Position numbers and translations under genes: made by a program
Notes under the pieces: generated by a model
What the model was told of the DNA's origin: nothing
Databases searched by the model: none
What the model saw: only the letters and a program-made list of their open reading frames with translations
In this document: positions 47,401-55,300 of the stretch, one piece after another
Layout: each line of letters opens with the position of its first letter
Position numbering within the stretch: position 1 is the first letter of the stretch
Assembly (NCBI RefSeq): GCF_036588685.1
Contig: NC_086379.1
Coordinates: 20,507,862 to 20,571,861, forward strand
Reading direction: 5' to 3'
Length of the DNA stretch: 64,000 bases
Source of the DNA: Mytilus trossulus
Lineage: Eukaryota; Mollusca; Bivalvia; Mytilida; Mytilidae

Positions 47401-47557
47401 ATATGATCACACCAATGAAAGGAGACATGTTGTTACAAATACGGACGTATATAGCCATGCAGTTGATACAGTGTATGATTCATCCGAACAACACACGAGA
47501 CAAGATCGAAGAGAAGAAATCTATGATCATGTTTTTGGTCAGAAAATTGAAGACTGA
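32340..47557 (+). CDS. Gene C: putative type I membrane receptor, DUF7042-7045-like ectodomain, tyrosine-rich tail
   Basis: Exons: 32340-32403, 36250-36421, 36700-36809, 38823-38948, 40692-40871, 41367-41482, 43212-43332, 43834-43866, 44996-45071, 47236-47557 (TGA). All GT-AG, all phases fit, no internal stop: 439 residues. It has a signal peptide, the same six-exon ectodomain as gene B, a short linker, one transmembrane helix and a tail of about 105 residues like that of gene A. No SRCR exon or 78 bp linker exists between 43866 and 44996, so the SRCR module is absent. It is the only complete and undamaged member here. Expected at the cell surface; ligand and pathway unknown, with signalling through Tyr phosphorylation inferred from tail motifs. 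Confidence 0.78.
33773..34235. mobile_element. MITE with 16 bp perfect terminal inverted repeats
   Basis: Left end 33773-33788 'aggtgtaataccacca', right end 34220-34235 exact reverse complement; 463 bp, no transposase frame. It directly follows a fragment of the 'gataccaaagggacagtc' repeat (33731-33765), suggesting insertion into or beside that repeat. Confidence 0.65.
34370..34745 (+). mobile_element. Penelope-like retroelement fragment (C-terminal part of RT region)
   Basis: Across two frames the sequence encodes a SNIPVAPSYGVNISQLIRYS RA-type block, then YHDFLDRGLLLTRKVLN and IRKFYRRHH, followed after a stop by an MISDT block. I recognise this as the region after the RT core in Penelope-like elements common in molluscs. 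It is frameshifted and lacks the endonuclease, so it is dead. Confidence 0.55.
35245..35350 (+). repeat. 3' end of the CGCGCGTCTGGCGTA mussel repeat
   Basis: 'gatctgagcgtcactgataa', 'gcacgtctggcgtaaag' and 'aatcctggtacttttgataa' match the ends of the copies at 2491 and 26050. Confidence 0.55.
35447..36225. mobile_element. Foldback-type element with long hairpin
   Basis: Bases 35447-35505 and 35521-35580 form inverted arms ('tatatcgtgctta' with 'gcacgatata', 'tatttgccaaaaa' with 'tttttggcaaata', 'aaatttcc' with 'ggaaattt') around a short loop. A second inverted pair, 'ttaattccacc' near 35587 and 'ggtggaatta' near 36212, brackets the rest. Repeated 'caaataccccgg' blocks lie at 36082-36128. No coding capacity. 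Confidence 0.5.
36250..36421 (+). CDS. Gene C exon 2: start of DUF7044-like ectodomain
   Basis: 172 bp, phase 1 in, phase 2 out. Encodes DAKCTFPADLRGSWISAD, RGTLTFEANKLSGYS and DFICKTLSKNRYHLR. Same length, phase and most residues as gene B exon 2. The open frame continuing to 36614 is intronic read-through. Confidence 0.76.
36700..36809 (+). CDS. Gene C exon 3: ectodomain
   Basis: 110 bp, phase 2 in, phase 1 out. Encodes SGNITFQIFSDSGFFRPHIC then LQFYNLTSEKYYYHVVT. Matches gene B exon 3 in the RPH.CL..YNLT..KYYYHV block. Confidence 0.7.
37205..38470. mobile_element. Foldback-like element with iterated TIR motif (1.27 kb)
   Basis: The ends 37205-37231 and 38444-38470 are inverted repeats of 27 bp with one mismatch, sharing 'actctaaagtgcgatggta'. 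Inside each end the core 'taaagtgcgatggt' is repeated: three copies at the left within 60 bases, and five or more imperfect copies in reverse across 38306-38460. The interior has no transposase or other gene. Located in gene C intron 3. Confidence 0.62.
38823..38948 (+). CDS. Gene C exon 4: ectodomain
   Basis: 126 bp, phase 1-1, acceptor 'attccag', donor 'agtg|gtatg'. Encodes VTEPTINDRIYINQSENLVN then SDVCNRQTPFEVGTFIMLIK. Same length as gene B exon 4. Confidence 0.74.
38949..40691. other. Gene C intron 4
   Basis: Contains a mussel repeat copy at 39345-39525; the 77-codon frame at 39469 begins inside it. The rest is AT-rich with poly-A and poly-T runs and no supported feature. Confidence 0.45.
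40692..40871 (+). CDS. Gene C exon 5: ectodomain
   Basis: 180 bp, phase 1-1, acceptor 'atttacag', donor 'ttcag|gtgcg'. Encodes NLAVECPNDISRNFNNVKFS, SCLGKLEML and DKLKMNYTYYSCDNYLKFS. Three codons longer than gene B exon 5. Confidence 0.74.
40975..41170. repeat. Mussel repeat (ACCACGAAA..GATACCCGCGAAATAAAT family)
   Basis: 'aaaccacgaaattatatatc', 'ccacaaaccacgaaaattga' and 'acccgcgaaataaataaatc' are phrases of a family I recognise as common in mussels. It fills much of gene C intron 5. Confidence 0.45.
41367..41482 (+). CDS. Gene C exon 6: ectodomain
   Basis: 116 bp, phase 1 in, phase 0 out, acceptor 'atcttag', donor 'tgctat|gtaag'. Encodes VDGFWRCLHNINSGSTTYLA and GQTYRMVCY. Same length as gene B exon 6. 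Confidence 0.76.
41483..43211. other. Gene C intron 6
   Basis: AT-rich intron. Frames at 41451-41726 (minus) and 42702-42917 (plus) lack any support. Nothing else recognised. Confidence 0.45.
43212..43332 (+). CDS. Gene C exon 7: end of ectodomain
   Basis: 121 bp, phase 0 in, phase 1 out. Encodes TLQRQDRILKATIYPGSCRP then TATYVVSPGVHAEMYDIS. Matches gene B exon 7 in length and in the TIYPGSCR and YVV.PGV motifs. Confidence 0.76.
43834..43866 (+). CDS. Gene C exon 8: short linker
   Basis: 33 bp, phase 1-1, acceptor 'cttcag', donor 'gaag|gtaagt'. Encodes DHELGSVKTYE. A very short exon, supported by phase, strong splice sites and position relative to gene B exon 9. Confidence 0.55.
43867..44995. 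other. Gene C intron 8; SRCR module absent
   Basis: In genes A and B the SRCR exon and 78 bp linker exon lie in this position. I see no SRCR-like, Cys-rich or 78 bp homologous sequence here in any + frame. No other feature. Confidence 0.5.
44996..45071 (+). CDS. Gene C exon 9: transmembrane helix
   Basis: 76 bp, phase 1 in, phase 2 out. Encodes GVAVGISVAVIVLVCIIAV then TVFIRRR. GxxxG, central Cys and Arg cluster as in A and B. Confidence 0.8.
45740..46830 (+). mobile_element. Penelope-like retroelement fragment (RT core), decayed
   Basis: Across shifting frames the sequence encodes LPSLNWIPILHKCPYKQQ, then LSKLSTYVLPAI, an ISDFSTLDTSIPNSKLRDK block, KYLVLMKELSYFVKNHS, and TVGIPMETNCAVLPTDLF. 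These follow the order of RT motifs in Penelope-like elements I know from molluscs, including the IPM.TNCA motif (Gly replaced by Glu here). Multiple stops and frameshifts; no active element. It lies in the intron before the gene C tail exon. Confidence 0.62.
46866..47070 (+). repeat. Mussel repeat (AAGATGTGGTATGATTGCCAATG family)
   Basis: 'aagatgtggtatgattgcca', 'ccaaaatgacacagaaatta', 'gccttcaacaatgagcaaag' and 'cccataccgcatagtcagct' are familiar mussel repeat text. A reverse copy is at 57560-57655. The open frame 46920-47216 starts in this repeat and is not a gene. Confidence 0.65.
47236..47557 (+). CDS. Gene C last exon: tyrosine-rich cytoplasmic tail
   Basis: 322 bp from acceptor 'atttacag' to TGA. 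About 105 residues. Motifs: KILYSQVSK (matches the I/L/V/S-x-Y-x-x-V ITIM pattern), QSPYFLSE, ELYDHTNERRHVV, TDVYSHAVDTVYDSSEQ and EEIYDHVFGQK. The last 65 residues align with gene A: SPY, YD.TNERRHVV, TD.YS.A.DT.YDS.EQ.TR and E.YD.VFGQK.ED are shared. Acts inside the cell if the topology is type I. Confidence 0.77.
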
Positions 47558-47804
47558 TACGACTAAACTACAACACATAACTGGATTTATTACAGCCTCA
47601 GGATTGTAAGAATCTCAAAAATGTACTGTACAGAAAAATCAATCCTGTAAATATGTATCCCATATGTATGTATTTTGTTTCGATCGACTGTAGGAACGTG
47701 TATGCCAGTTGCATGATTTGTATTTGCTGGTTTGTTCGTGGATTTTAGGTAACGAAATTTACAAATCTATTTTTTTGGTTTTTAAAAAAAGAATGTATTC
47801 AATG

Positions 47805-47810
47805 AATAAA
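47805..47810 (+). terminator. Gene C polyadenylation signal
   Basis: AATAAA about 250 bases after the stop codon of gene C. Confidence 0.5.
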
Positions 47811-48474
47811 AATTCGAAAATGTGAAAATGTACTTGCTTGTTTTAACAGCCTGACATTGAACATAAATGTTCAACATTTTTGTAAATGCTTCGAATAATT
47901 ACAGACAAGGTATGTGATCATTTTTAATAAAGAGAGACCCCGGTTCATTGAGACAGATAAAATGCCTTTGCTCAAATTAAATTGTCATTGTCTCTTACAG
48001 TAGTATCATCATCAACAGTTTAATTTTTTAGGTCACAATTTTCTTGACATCCCTTGACATACTTGACTCAACTGAAATGCAAAATACATGCAACTTAATA
48101 ATAGAGTCAATTCAATCATATAGTAACATGAAGTAAGAAAACTCCAAGGTAACTTATAAAGGCGACATTAGATTTTTGATATTCAAATCTTGCAAATCGA
48201 TTAAGAGGAGACACATCAAACCATAACTGACATCAACTCCAAACGAGAAACGAAGCAAGACGCGTCAACATGGTATATATCTCTTGATGCGTATACGTTA
48301 CCAGCATTGATGAATTCTTGTTATTCTTTGGAAACACTTCTTTGACAATTTTAAAATGAAACTCAACTGATCTATTAATCGTTAGTCTTACCCACTTATC
48401 GCTAAACTGAACCAATATAAATCTAAGTTGCTAGTAGATAAATGATATAGTGTATGATTCACAATTCATCAAAC

Positions 48475-48830
48475 AAATAGTTAAAAGCATTGATGACTCA
48501 AAATTCTTAAAAGTTGTGCCAAAATACGACTACGGTTATCTATGCCTGGAATACGAAAATCCTAAATATTTCGAATAGTTATTACTTTTTTAAAAAGAAA
48601 ATTTATAAAATTAAAAATATAATTGCTATTCATGTCAACCGAAATATTGACTACTAGGCTTGTGATACCCTCGTCCACTAGTAGTTCTAAATGTACCAGG
48701 CTTATCATTTAATACGCCATACGCGCAATTCGTCTACATCCGACTCATCAGTGACGCTCAGATCAAAATAGTTATAAAGCAAAACAAATACAAAGTTCAA
48801 ATACGACTTAGGTTTTTTTTTTTTTATCTA
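48475..48830 (-). repeat. Reverse copy of the CGCGCGTCTGGCGTA mussel repeat
   Basis: Reads in reverse as 'gatctgagcgtcactgatga', 'cgcgtatggcgtattaaatg' and 'gtatttTGGCACAACTTTT'-like text, same order as 26050-26405. Confidence 0.55.
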
Positions 48831-49884
48831 TGCCTGGAATAAGAAAATTCTTAGTAATTTTTAAAAATTCATACTTTTTTACATCATCATGATCATGTTG
48901 TACATGATTCGTAAACAAAAAATCATCTTATATGTCGTTAATTTTACTTATTTATCGACCAGCAGTGTATGAGTCAATACAATAAACGAAACAATCTTGG
49001 AGGTATTGGTGGTTGGAGGGATCGATAAAAATATTTAAATTCAATCGTTGTTGTTCCTTGTATTTCGAATTTAAGTTAACATTCATTTGGAATTGAGTAT
49101 ACAAGTATCATCATTTGGAACAATAATAACCTTTAGTGGGGCAGTCTTTCGATTGTTGAATTACAATGTTTTATCTGGAATATTTATTCACAGTGAGTTT
49201 TAGAAATCGCAGTTTATTTGTCTTTGTTTCACAACAATTAGCAAGGACAAAAACTAACTCACTAGTTAAACACAAATACTGAATAAAATGAACTTTTCTT
49301 GTGTCGTTTGAGTTTTAAATCAAAACAACAGAAAGAAAGGTAACCGTTGTTCTTGATGATAAAAATATACAATTAATCAAAGGATAAGTATCTTTCTTGT
49401 TTGTTAGCAAAGAAATGAATGATTTATCTTACTCAGATTTCAGTTTTCACAATTGCTCAAATTTACTCTTTTACGAAAATTGAATGTCGCTGTGTGTGGT
49501 TTGTTTTAATTTCAGGGTGTCTCATCTATGATTTTAAAGTTTCTTTTAAGATTAATATCTATAGTCGTTCTATATAAGAATTGAACAGTGGACAACTTCT
49601 ACGATGTCTAATAGCTGTGTCGGATGTTCTGACTGATAAAGCTAAGGTTTAATATGCAATCTTGAACACAAAACATGTCTTTATCCGACGGATTCACTTA
49701 TCAGTCAGTATCGTAACAAAATAAATTTAAAAATTTTGACGGATCAAATTTAAAATTTTGTCGTTAATGGTTGGTAACTTTATCATGAATCGCGACATGG
49801 CAAACAGTATAATCACAAATATACTGAACTCCGAGGAAAATTCAAAACGAAAAGACCCTAATCATATGGCAATATCAAATGATA

Positions 49885-50230
49885 AAACACACCAAACGAA
49901 TTGACAACCACTGTCAAAATCCTGAATTGGTTCAGGCATTTTCAAATGTAGAAAATGGTTATTGAACCTGGTTTTATCGCACTTAACCTCTTACTGGTCC
50001 GATAGTCGCATCTTTTTCCATTATGTTGACAATGATACATGAACAAAATGTCACAAATAGGGGTACAAAAACAATATGGACCCCACTAACAACTAGGGAT
50101 GATTTCAGGTGCTACATAAGGGGAAGCAGATCCTGCTCATAATGTGGCACTCGTCGTGTTACTCATGCTGTTGCAAAGCCGGTATATAGTCTTATTCGGT
50201 AGGTTGCATTCGTGAAAAGGAAAGGGGATT
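49885..50230 (-). repeat. Two reverse mussel repeats end to end
   Basis: 49885-50060 is a reverse copy of the CTGCCAT..AAGTGA family ('ccattttctacatttgaaaa' in reverse). 50085-50230 is a reverse copy of the element nested at 10205-10475 ('gcagatcctgctcataatg', 'actcgtcgtgtta'). Confidence 0.55.
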
Positions 50231-50799
50231 GATAATTACGATATATGGGGCCTAATAGGTCCGACATATTCGATATCATCTGTATATGTATTTGTATAAG
50301 TGGTTGTTTTCTTGACATTTCCATACAACTGTATACTGCAATAGGCATTTATTTTTTTAAATACATTAGAAGAAGTCCAATAATATTAGACGCTGCAGGT
50401 TCGTATCATTTACATTCAACGTTTATTTACCGGATATTTTTTTACTATCAATGTTGAACCGCAATGTCTAATAACAACCATCCATGTTCTCGTAGTGGAA
50501 TTTGTGTGGGAACTTTGAACGACAATTTGACAATGTTTTCGACAGTTTTAAGTTTACTTAATATGTAATTATCCTTACAAATGAACATCTCAAATAATTA
50601 ATGAAATGTCTTATCTTATCATATGATGGATTTATATCCTTTTTATAACCAATTTTCCAACTGTCCTCCCCCTCATTTCAAATTGTCAAGCGGGTCAAGT
50701 ACGAGAAGTTCCGCAGGTCTTTCCAAATGTTAATCAGTTATGCATATTTTAGAATATTCATTTGAAAACGAATTTTGTTTTGACTTTCAGATGATCATG

Positions 50800-51075
50800 A
50801 TGATAATAAATGATGTATTATGTATTATGGTCTGTGAGTCCATTCGTCCGTTCGTTCGTTCGTGCGTCCGTATGGCTCACTTCAGTTTAAAGTATTCGGT
50901 CAATGTAGTTTTTGATGATATTGGAGTCCAATCAACTGGAAACTTAGTACACATGTTCCCTATGATATGATCTTTCTAATTGTAATGCCAAATTAGAGTT
51001 TTTGTTCAAATTTTAACGTCCACTGAACATAGAAAATGATAGTGCGACAGGGGGGTCAGTGTACTACGGACACAC
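50800..51075 (+). repeat. Bivalve repeat with CCGTTCGTTCGTTCG microsatellite
   Basis: After a (TTCG)n-like run near 50838-50868 come 'cttagtacacatgttcccta', 'tgatatgatctttctaattg', 'gtccactgaacatagaaaat' and 'gtgtactacggacacac'. I recognise this as widespread in mussels and oysters. Confidence 0.6.
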
Positions 51076-51974
51076 TCGTGTTTAACTTATCTTCATCAGG
51101 AATGCTTGGAGCCGAATATTTGAAAGCCAAAATGTTAAAAAAAAACGAAACAGATGAAGACTTTTGAAACCAAATAGGACACAATTAAAATAACCAATCT
51201 ACCTCAGGTCAATTTTCCCTGAAGGAATTTAAACCTTAGTTTCAATTTATTTCAAAATGTACGAACGGACAATTTTCGAAAGATTTATTATAAATCACGT
51301 CAGTTCCAAAGTACTTTTATTCAAACCTTGTGTCCCATAGTTTCGTTTAGTTTACTAATGTTGCGGAAAGGTTATGGTACCTGATAAGGATAATGCCAAG
51401 GTTATATAAAAACTAAACTTAAACACCAGGTGAAATTGCATCATCAAATCAATATTATTTCTCGCCCATATATAATATGCATAATTATCTATGTTTTTAA
51501 AGTCATATTAGTAATTAGAATATACACAGTTTTCTTCAAAGCAAAACTAATAGAAATATTTACCGACTTTTTCAAATATCTAAGAATATGAAAATAAACT
51601 TTATACGTTTTAAATGATGAGTTCAAGAGATCTTACTTTGATTTTCTAATTCGAAGGAAATATACTATTACCAAAATAGAAGATTGTGTCCTAGGGATAA
51701 TATTGAGATGTTTGGATTGCTTAGGGACTTATTCTCATTTCAAAATACTGTTACAAGAAATGGAGAATTGTGTCTTAGGAATTGTGTTGAGATATTTTGA
51801 TTGGTTGAGGACTCGTTTTTTTTAAACATTTGATATAAATCGTGTCAATTCCAGAGCTCTGACTACTGACCCTCGTGATCAATAGTCCACCACCAGAGGT
51901 ACCGAACAAGTTTTGTAGAATCAAAGTATAAATTGCATGCGTCATCAGCGCTTTAAGTATTTATATCTACAGTT

Positions 51975-52882
51975 AATAAACTCATCATAGATATCAGGAC
52001 TATAGGGACTTCCGGTGACAGCCATGTTGTGAGACGTGCGGAAAAATTGCTCCTGGTAAATTGTTTGTATCTGCCTTATATTTAACATTTCAGTTAAACA
52101 GAGTAATACACAGAGCGTAATATTCATATAGGATTTCCTTTTTACACTGAGCAAGGTGACTTTCATTCAATTATCTTCTTAACTAACCAGTAATTAATCG
52201 GCGATTCCCGCCTCTACCTGTTAAACAATAACAATGGCTGATTACGAGTGCAAAGATTTTGCCGACATTGAGAATTGTTTCCAGAAACTACATGTCTACA
52301 TCAATACTGAGGTGGAAAAAAGAACAGATCGACGAGAGGGTTAAAGTTCTTGAAAACCAGGCCGAGTTTGCCAATGGTGAGATTCACGATATCCACAACT
52401 CTAAAATTCCCAACTTGGAGTCACTAATTGCCGAGGAGGCTAATGAGCGTCTGAAATTGGAGGTATGGGGCAGAAATTGGAATTTGTTTATCCATGGGAT
52501 TGAGGGGAAAGTCGGTGAATCCCCTAAGATCACTGAAAACATCGTCCGAATATGGTTGCATAATGATAAAAAGGGGCTTGGGTTCACTGCTCCGCAGGTG
52601 AAAGGTATGCTATTCACAGCAGTACATAGATTGCCGAATGGTCCCGAAAAAAACCGCAATATAATCCTTAGGTTATCAAACTTAATAGATAGGGATGATA
52701 TCCTTAGTGCTGCCACAAAACTGCCTAGGGGGTGCGGATATAGTGTGGTACCGGACCTCCCACCCTCACTTGCAGTTCGTCGCGGTGAACTCCTGGCAGA
52801 GAGTAGCAAGATGTCCAATGAGGAAAAAAGAAAATTCAGACTTGTATACTTGAAAGAGATCCACATTTCGTCCAGCTCGTAA
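51975..52882 (+). mobile_element. L1-like LINE: 5' UTR and frameshifted ORF1-like gene
   Basis: From the ATG at 52234 a frame opens (MADYECKDFADIENCF) and stops at a TAA near 52344. The main frame, in a different phase, runs to 52882 and contains a coiled-coil-like stretch (RVKVLENQAEFANGEI) followed by an RRM-like region: WNLFIHGIEG, FTAVHRLPNG, NIILRLSN and YSVVPDLPPSLAVRRGELL. This order (coiled coil, HRLG-type motif, basic C-terminal part) is that of L1-type ORF1 RNA-binding proteins. One frame shift at an A-rich run near 52315 separates the two parts. It would package LINE RNA. The upstream text 'gacttccggtgacagccatg' resembles L1-like 5' ends. Confidence 0.6.
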
Positions 52883-54535
52883 AGAAAAGATCATAAACAT
52901 TACGCGTCTAGTATAGAGATCGTTTTGAAAATCGAATAATTGTCGTTTTTTTATTGGAACATTGTAATAAAATGATGCAACTTTTTCTGTTTTTTTTTCA
53001 CCTTTAGTTACTTTTTTTGTTAGTTTGTTTATATTTTTATTCAAAATGTACCTTTTCTCTTTATTTAGTTTTTTACTGCGCCAGACAAAATTTTATGTAA
53101 CACTATTTGTATTAATCGTGAGATCTCCTCTCAGTATTTACTTTTCTTAACGTAAATAGTGGGTGTGGCATAGTTGTACATTTCACATTCCTGTAGGCGG
53201 AGTCTTGTGTCATTTGGACATTCGGAATCTCTCTAGCATAGTCTTGTTCTGCTACAATCATACAACACAATGGAAGCCTCCATGGATAAACACATGTTAT
53301 TATTTAATCTTAAGTCTCGTCACATAAGTGCTGTGTAGTGGTAAAAACAATAATATCAGGGTTTACACTTCCACATAAGTCCTATACATGCATCTTTTGA
53401 TTTAATTATTTTTGCAAATTTCAGATCCCGAATTCATGCAATATTAAAGTGTAAATTATATTTATATGATTTGTTCAATATTTACTAAAATGAACAGAAT
53501 TTTTTTTTTTAGATACAATCAGATTACAGATAAAACTTAATCTAGGTAACAAGTTATTGTCTCCGTTAATTCATTCATTATGCTTCCAATTTTTGAGTGA
53601 GCTGCAAACCATAATATATAGTTAAGTTACTAGAAACATTTATAACTTTCTCAAAATCAACTCCTACATTGAATGGCAGCTTAGACCAATGTTGAGCATG
53701 CTGCCTGCTTTTGGTGCTTAAATGCAGTATTTATCTTTTGTTTTCATGTTGACAAAATGCTGAGCTGTTTACTGCATTCTGCTTTTGCTACTTTAGTTTA
53801 AGCTTTGTTTTTGTGATAGTATGTTGCGTGATATGCTTATTTGCTTGCTGCATGCTATGCTTATGATTTATTTAACTGTTTGTTACTCCTGCATGACGAG
53901 TAGTAGTAAAGTTCTGTTTACATGTGTGTATTGTCCATATTTTACATGTATTTGCTTTGTTTAAAATTCACTGTTTAGTTCAAAAGTTATTAAAGCATGG
54001 CCTTAACAAATGCTTAAGGGGCTTGTAAAAATTTGCACATTCATTATAAAGTGAATTTTGTACTATGTTATACCAACAATATTAGGGATTTAGGGGAATT
54101 GTATATATGTTTAATAAATTTTGGCTGCATGTATATAGTTTTCTACAGTTTAAGAGGAGAAAACGATTTACCTGCAGATCTGTTATCAAAATTCTTACTA
54201 TACCAGGACCATAACTATTACTGAATTATTATGAATTTAAACAACTTATTCATGGTCTTGCAAATTTGGTTACTATTTATAATGACCCGGAAGGGAGGGA
54301 GTGAAAAGGGAGGGAATTCTAAAGGGTGGGGAGTTATCATTTTGAAAACCCTGAATTGCTACCAAGCTTATTGTGATCTTATTTACTTTATATATTGTTT
54401 ACAGATGTCTAAATGTATGATAGTGTTTATTTATCAGTATGTTGAAAAATCAGGAATGACATACCATCATATTATACTTAAAACATTTGACTATTGGATA
54501 GAGTTACATATTACACCTATTGAACTGGTTGATAA
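52883..54535 (+). other. Presumed LINE inter-ORF or flanking sequence
   Basis: 1.65 kb between the ORF1-like and endonuclease-like pieces. It is T-rich with no domain; the small frames (54033, 54231) have no support. If both pieces belong to one element this is an unusually long inter-ORF spacer. Confidence 0.35.
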
Positions 54536-55040
54536 ATGACTAGTTTAAAAATAGGATCTCTTAATTGTAGGGGTCTGTCAGAGGAGGTGAAGAGAAGAGA
54601 TTTTTTTTCAAGATATACATGTAGGAAAAGATATGATATAATTATATTAACAGCTACACATTGTACTAAAGAAAAAGAAAAGCACTGGGCACATGAGTGG
54701 GGGTATAAGGCATTCTTTAGCTCTGGTTCCAGCCGATCAAGAGGGGTAGCAATTCTAATAAAAAATAGTTTTACATTCACTATTCACCAAGAAAAAAAGG
54801 ATCAGGAAGGCAATTTTATCATTCTAGATATGACCATTCAAGATTATCGACTTTCTCTTGTTGCAATATCTGGTCCGTTGGGGACTTTCCAACTTTTTTT
54901 GAAAATATAAAAGGTCTAGTGTCTGGTATAAAAAATAGCTCCATAATTATGACTGGAGACTGGGATTTTGTGCAAGACTTTGATAAGGACACCTCAAATT
55001 ACAGTGCAAAAAACAATAATTTACGGGGTTCACTTCTTCT
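54536..55040 (+). mobile_element. LINE ORF2 fragment: APE-type endonuclease, frameshifted and truncated
   Basis: ATG at 54536 opens LKIGSLNCRGLSEEVKRRDF, then YDIIILTATHC, W.HEWGYKAFF, SRGVAILIKNSF and NFIILDMTIQD, the N-terminal motifs of the LINE endonuclease (N-C-R-G, T-H, G-V-A-I-L). A +1 shift near 54890 moves the frame; the continuation carries an IIMTGDWDFVQDFD block, equivalent to the usual GD.N motif with Asp in place of Asn. Sequence similarity stops about 55040, before any reverse transcriptase, so ORF2 is cut off. Confidence 0.65.
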
Positions 55041-55300
55041 CCTATCCCTATATGGTTTTTTTTCATATTACAATTTTCACTAAGTGACAGAAATAATTCA
55101 ATTGCATCACGTGAAATGTTAGCATATCCATTATTTAGTGGTTTTATCATGCGATTTCTGCCGCAATGACCTGTTTCTGTATGTGCCTTTTTCCAAAATA
55201 CCATAGAGTTCCTCTAGAAAGACATAAATTTTGAAATTTCCCTCGTCATTCTCGCTGACTTTAGTTATCAATCTCTCAAAACCACCAATGTTAAAAATGG
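55010..55300 (-). mobile_element. KRBA2-like integrase fragment (H2C2 zinc-binding region), minus strand
   Basis: On the minus strand, HTETGHCGRNRMIKPLN, YANISRDAIELFLSLSENC and upstream, in a shifted frame, KVSENDEGNFKIYVFLEELY resemble the H..TGHGGRDRM..L...Y.NI..eaI..f...C..C region of KRAB-A-domain-containing-2-like integrases abundant in molluscs. The second Cys of the CxxC pair is not clear. One frame shift; a fragment of a transposon-derived gene. Confidence 0.45.

Larger units (their letters stand above)
47811..51900. other. C-D intergenic region, left part
   Basis: Contains reverse mussel repeats (48475-48830, 49885-50060, 50085-50230) and the bivalve repeat at 50800-51075. The remaining AT-rich DNA shows no gene. 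Small frames at 48233, 50163, 50245 and 50740 are chance or repeat-derived. Confidence 0.5.

Noticed and set aside
47352..47609. Second + frame over the gene C tail exon
   Set aside because: Overlaps the conserved tyrosine tail in another frame; the conserved frame matches gene A and the splice phase.
52384..52866. 160-codon minus-strand frame
   Set aside because: Antisense of the L1-like ORF1, whose + strand shows the RRM-like motifs.
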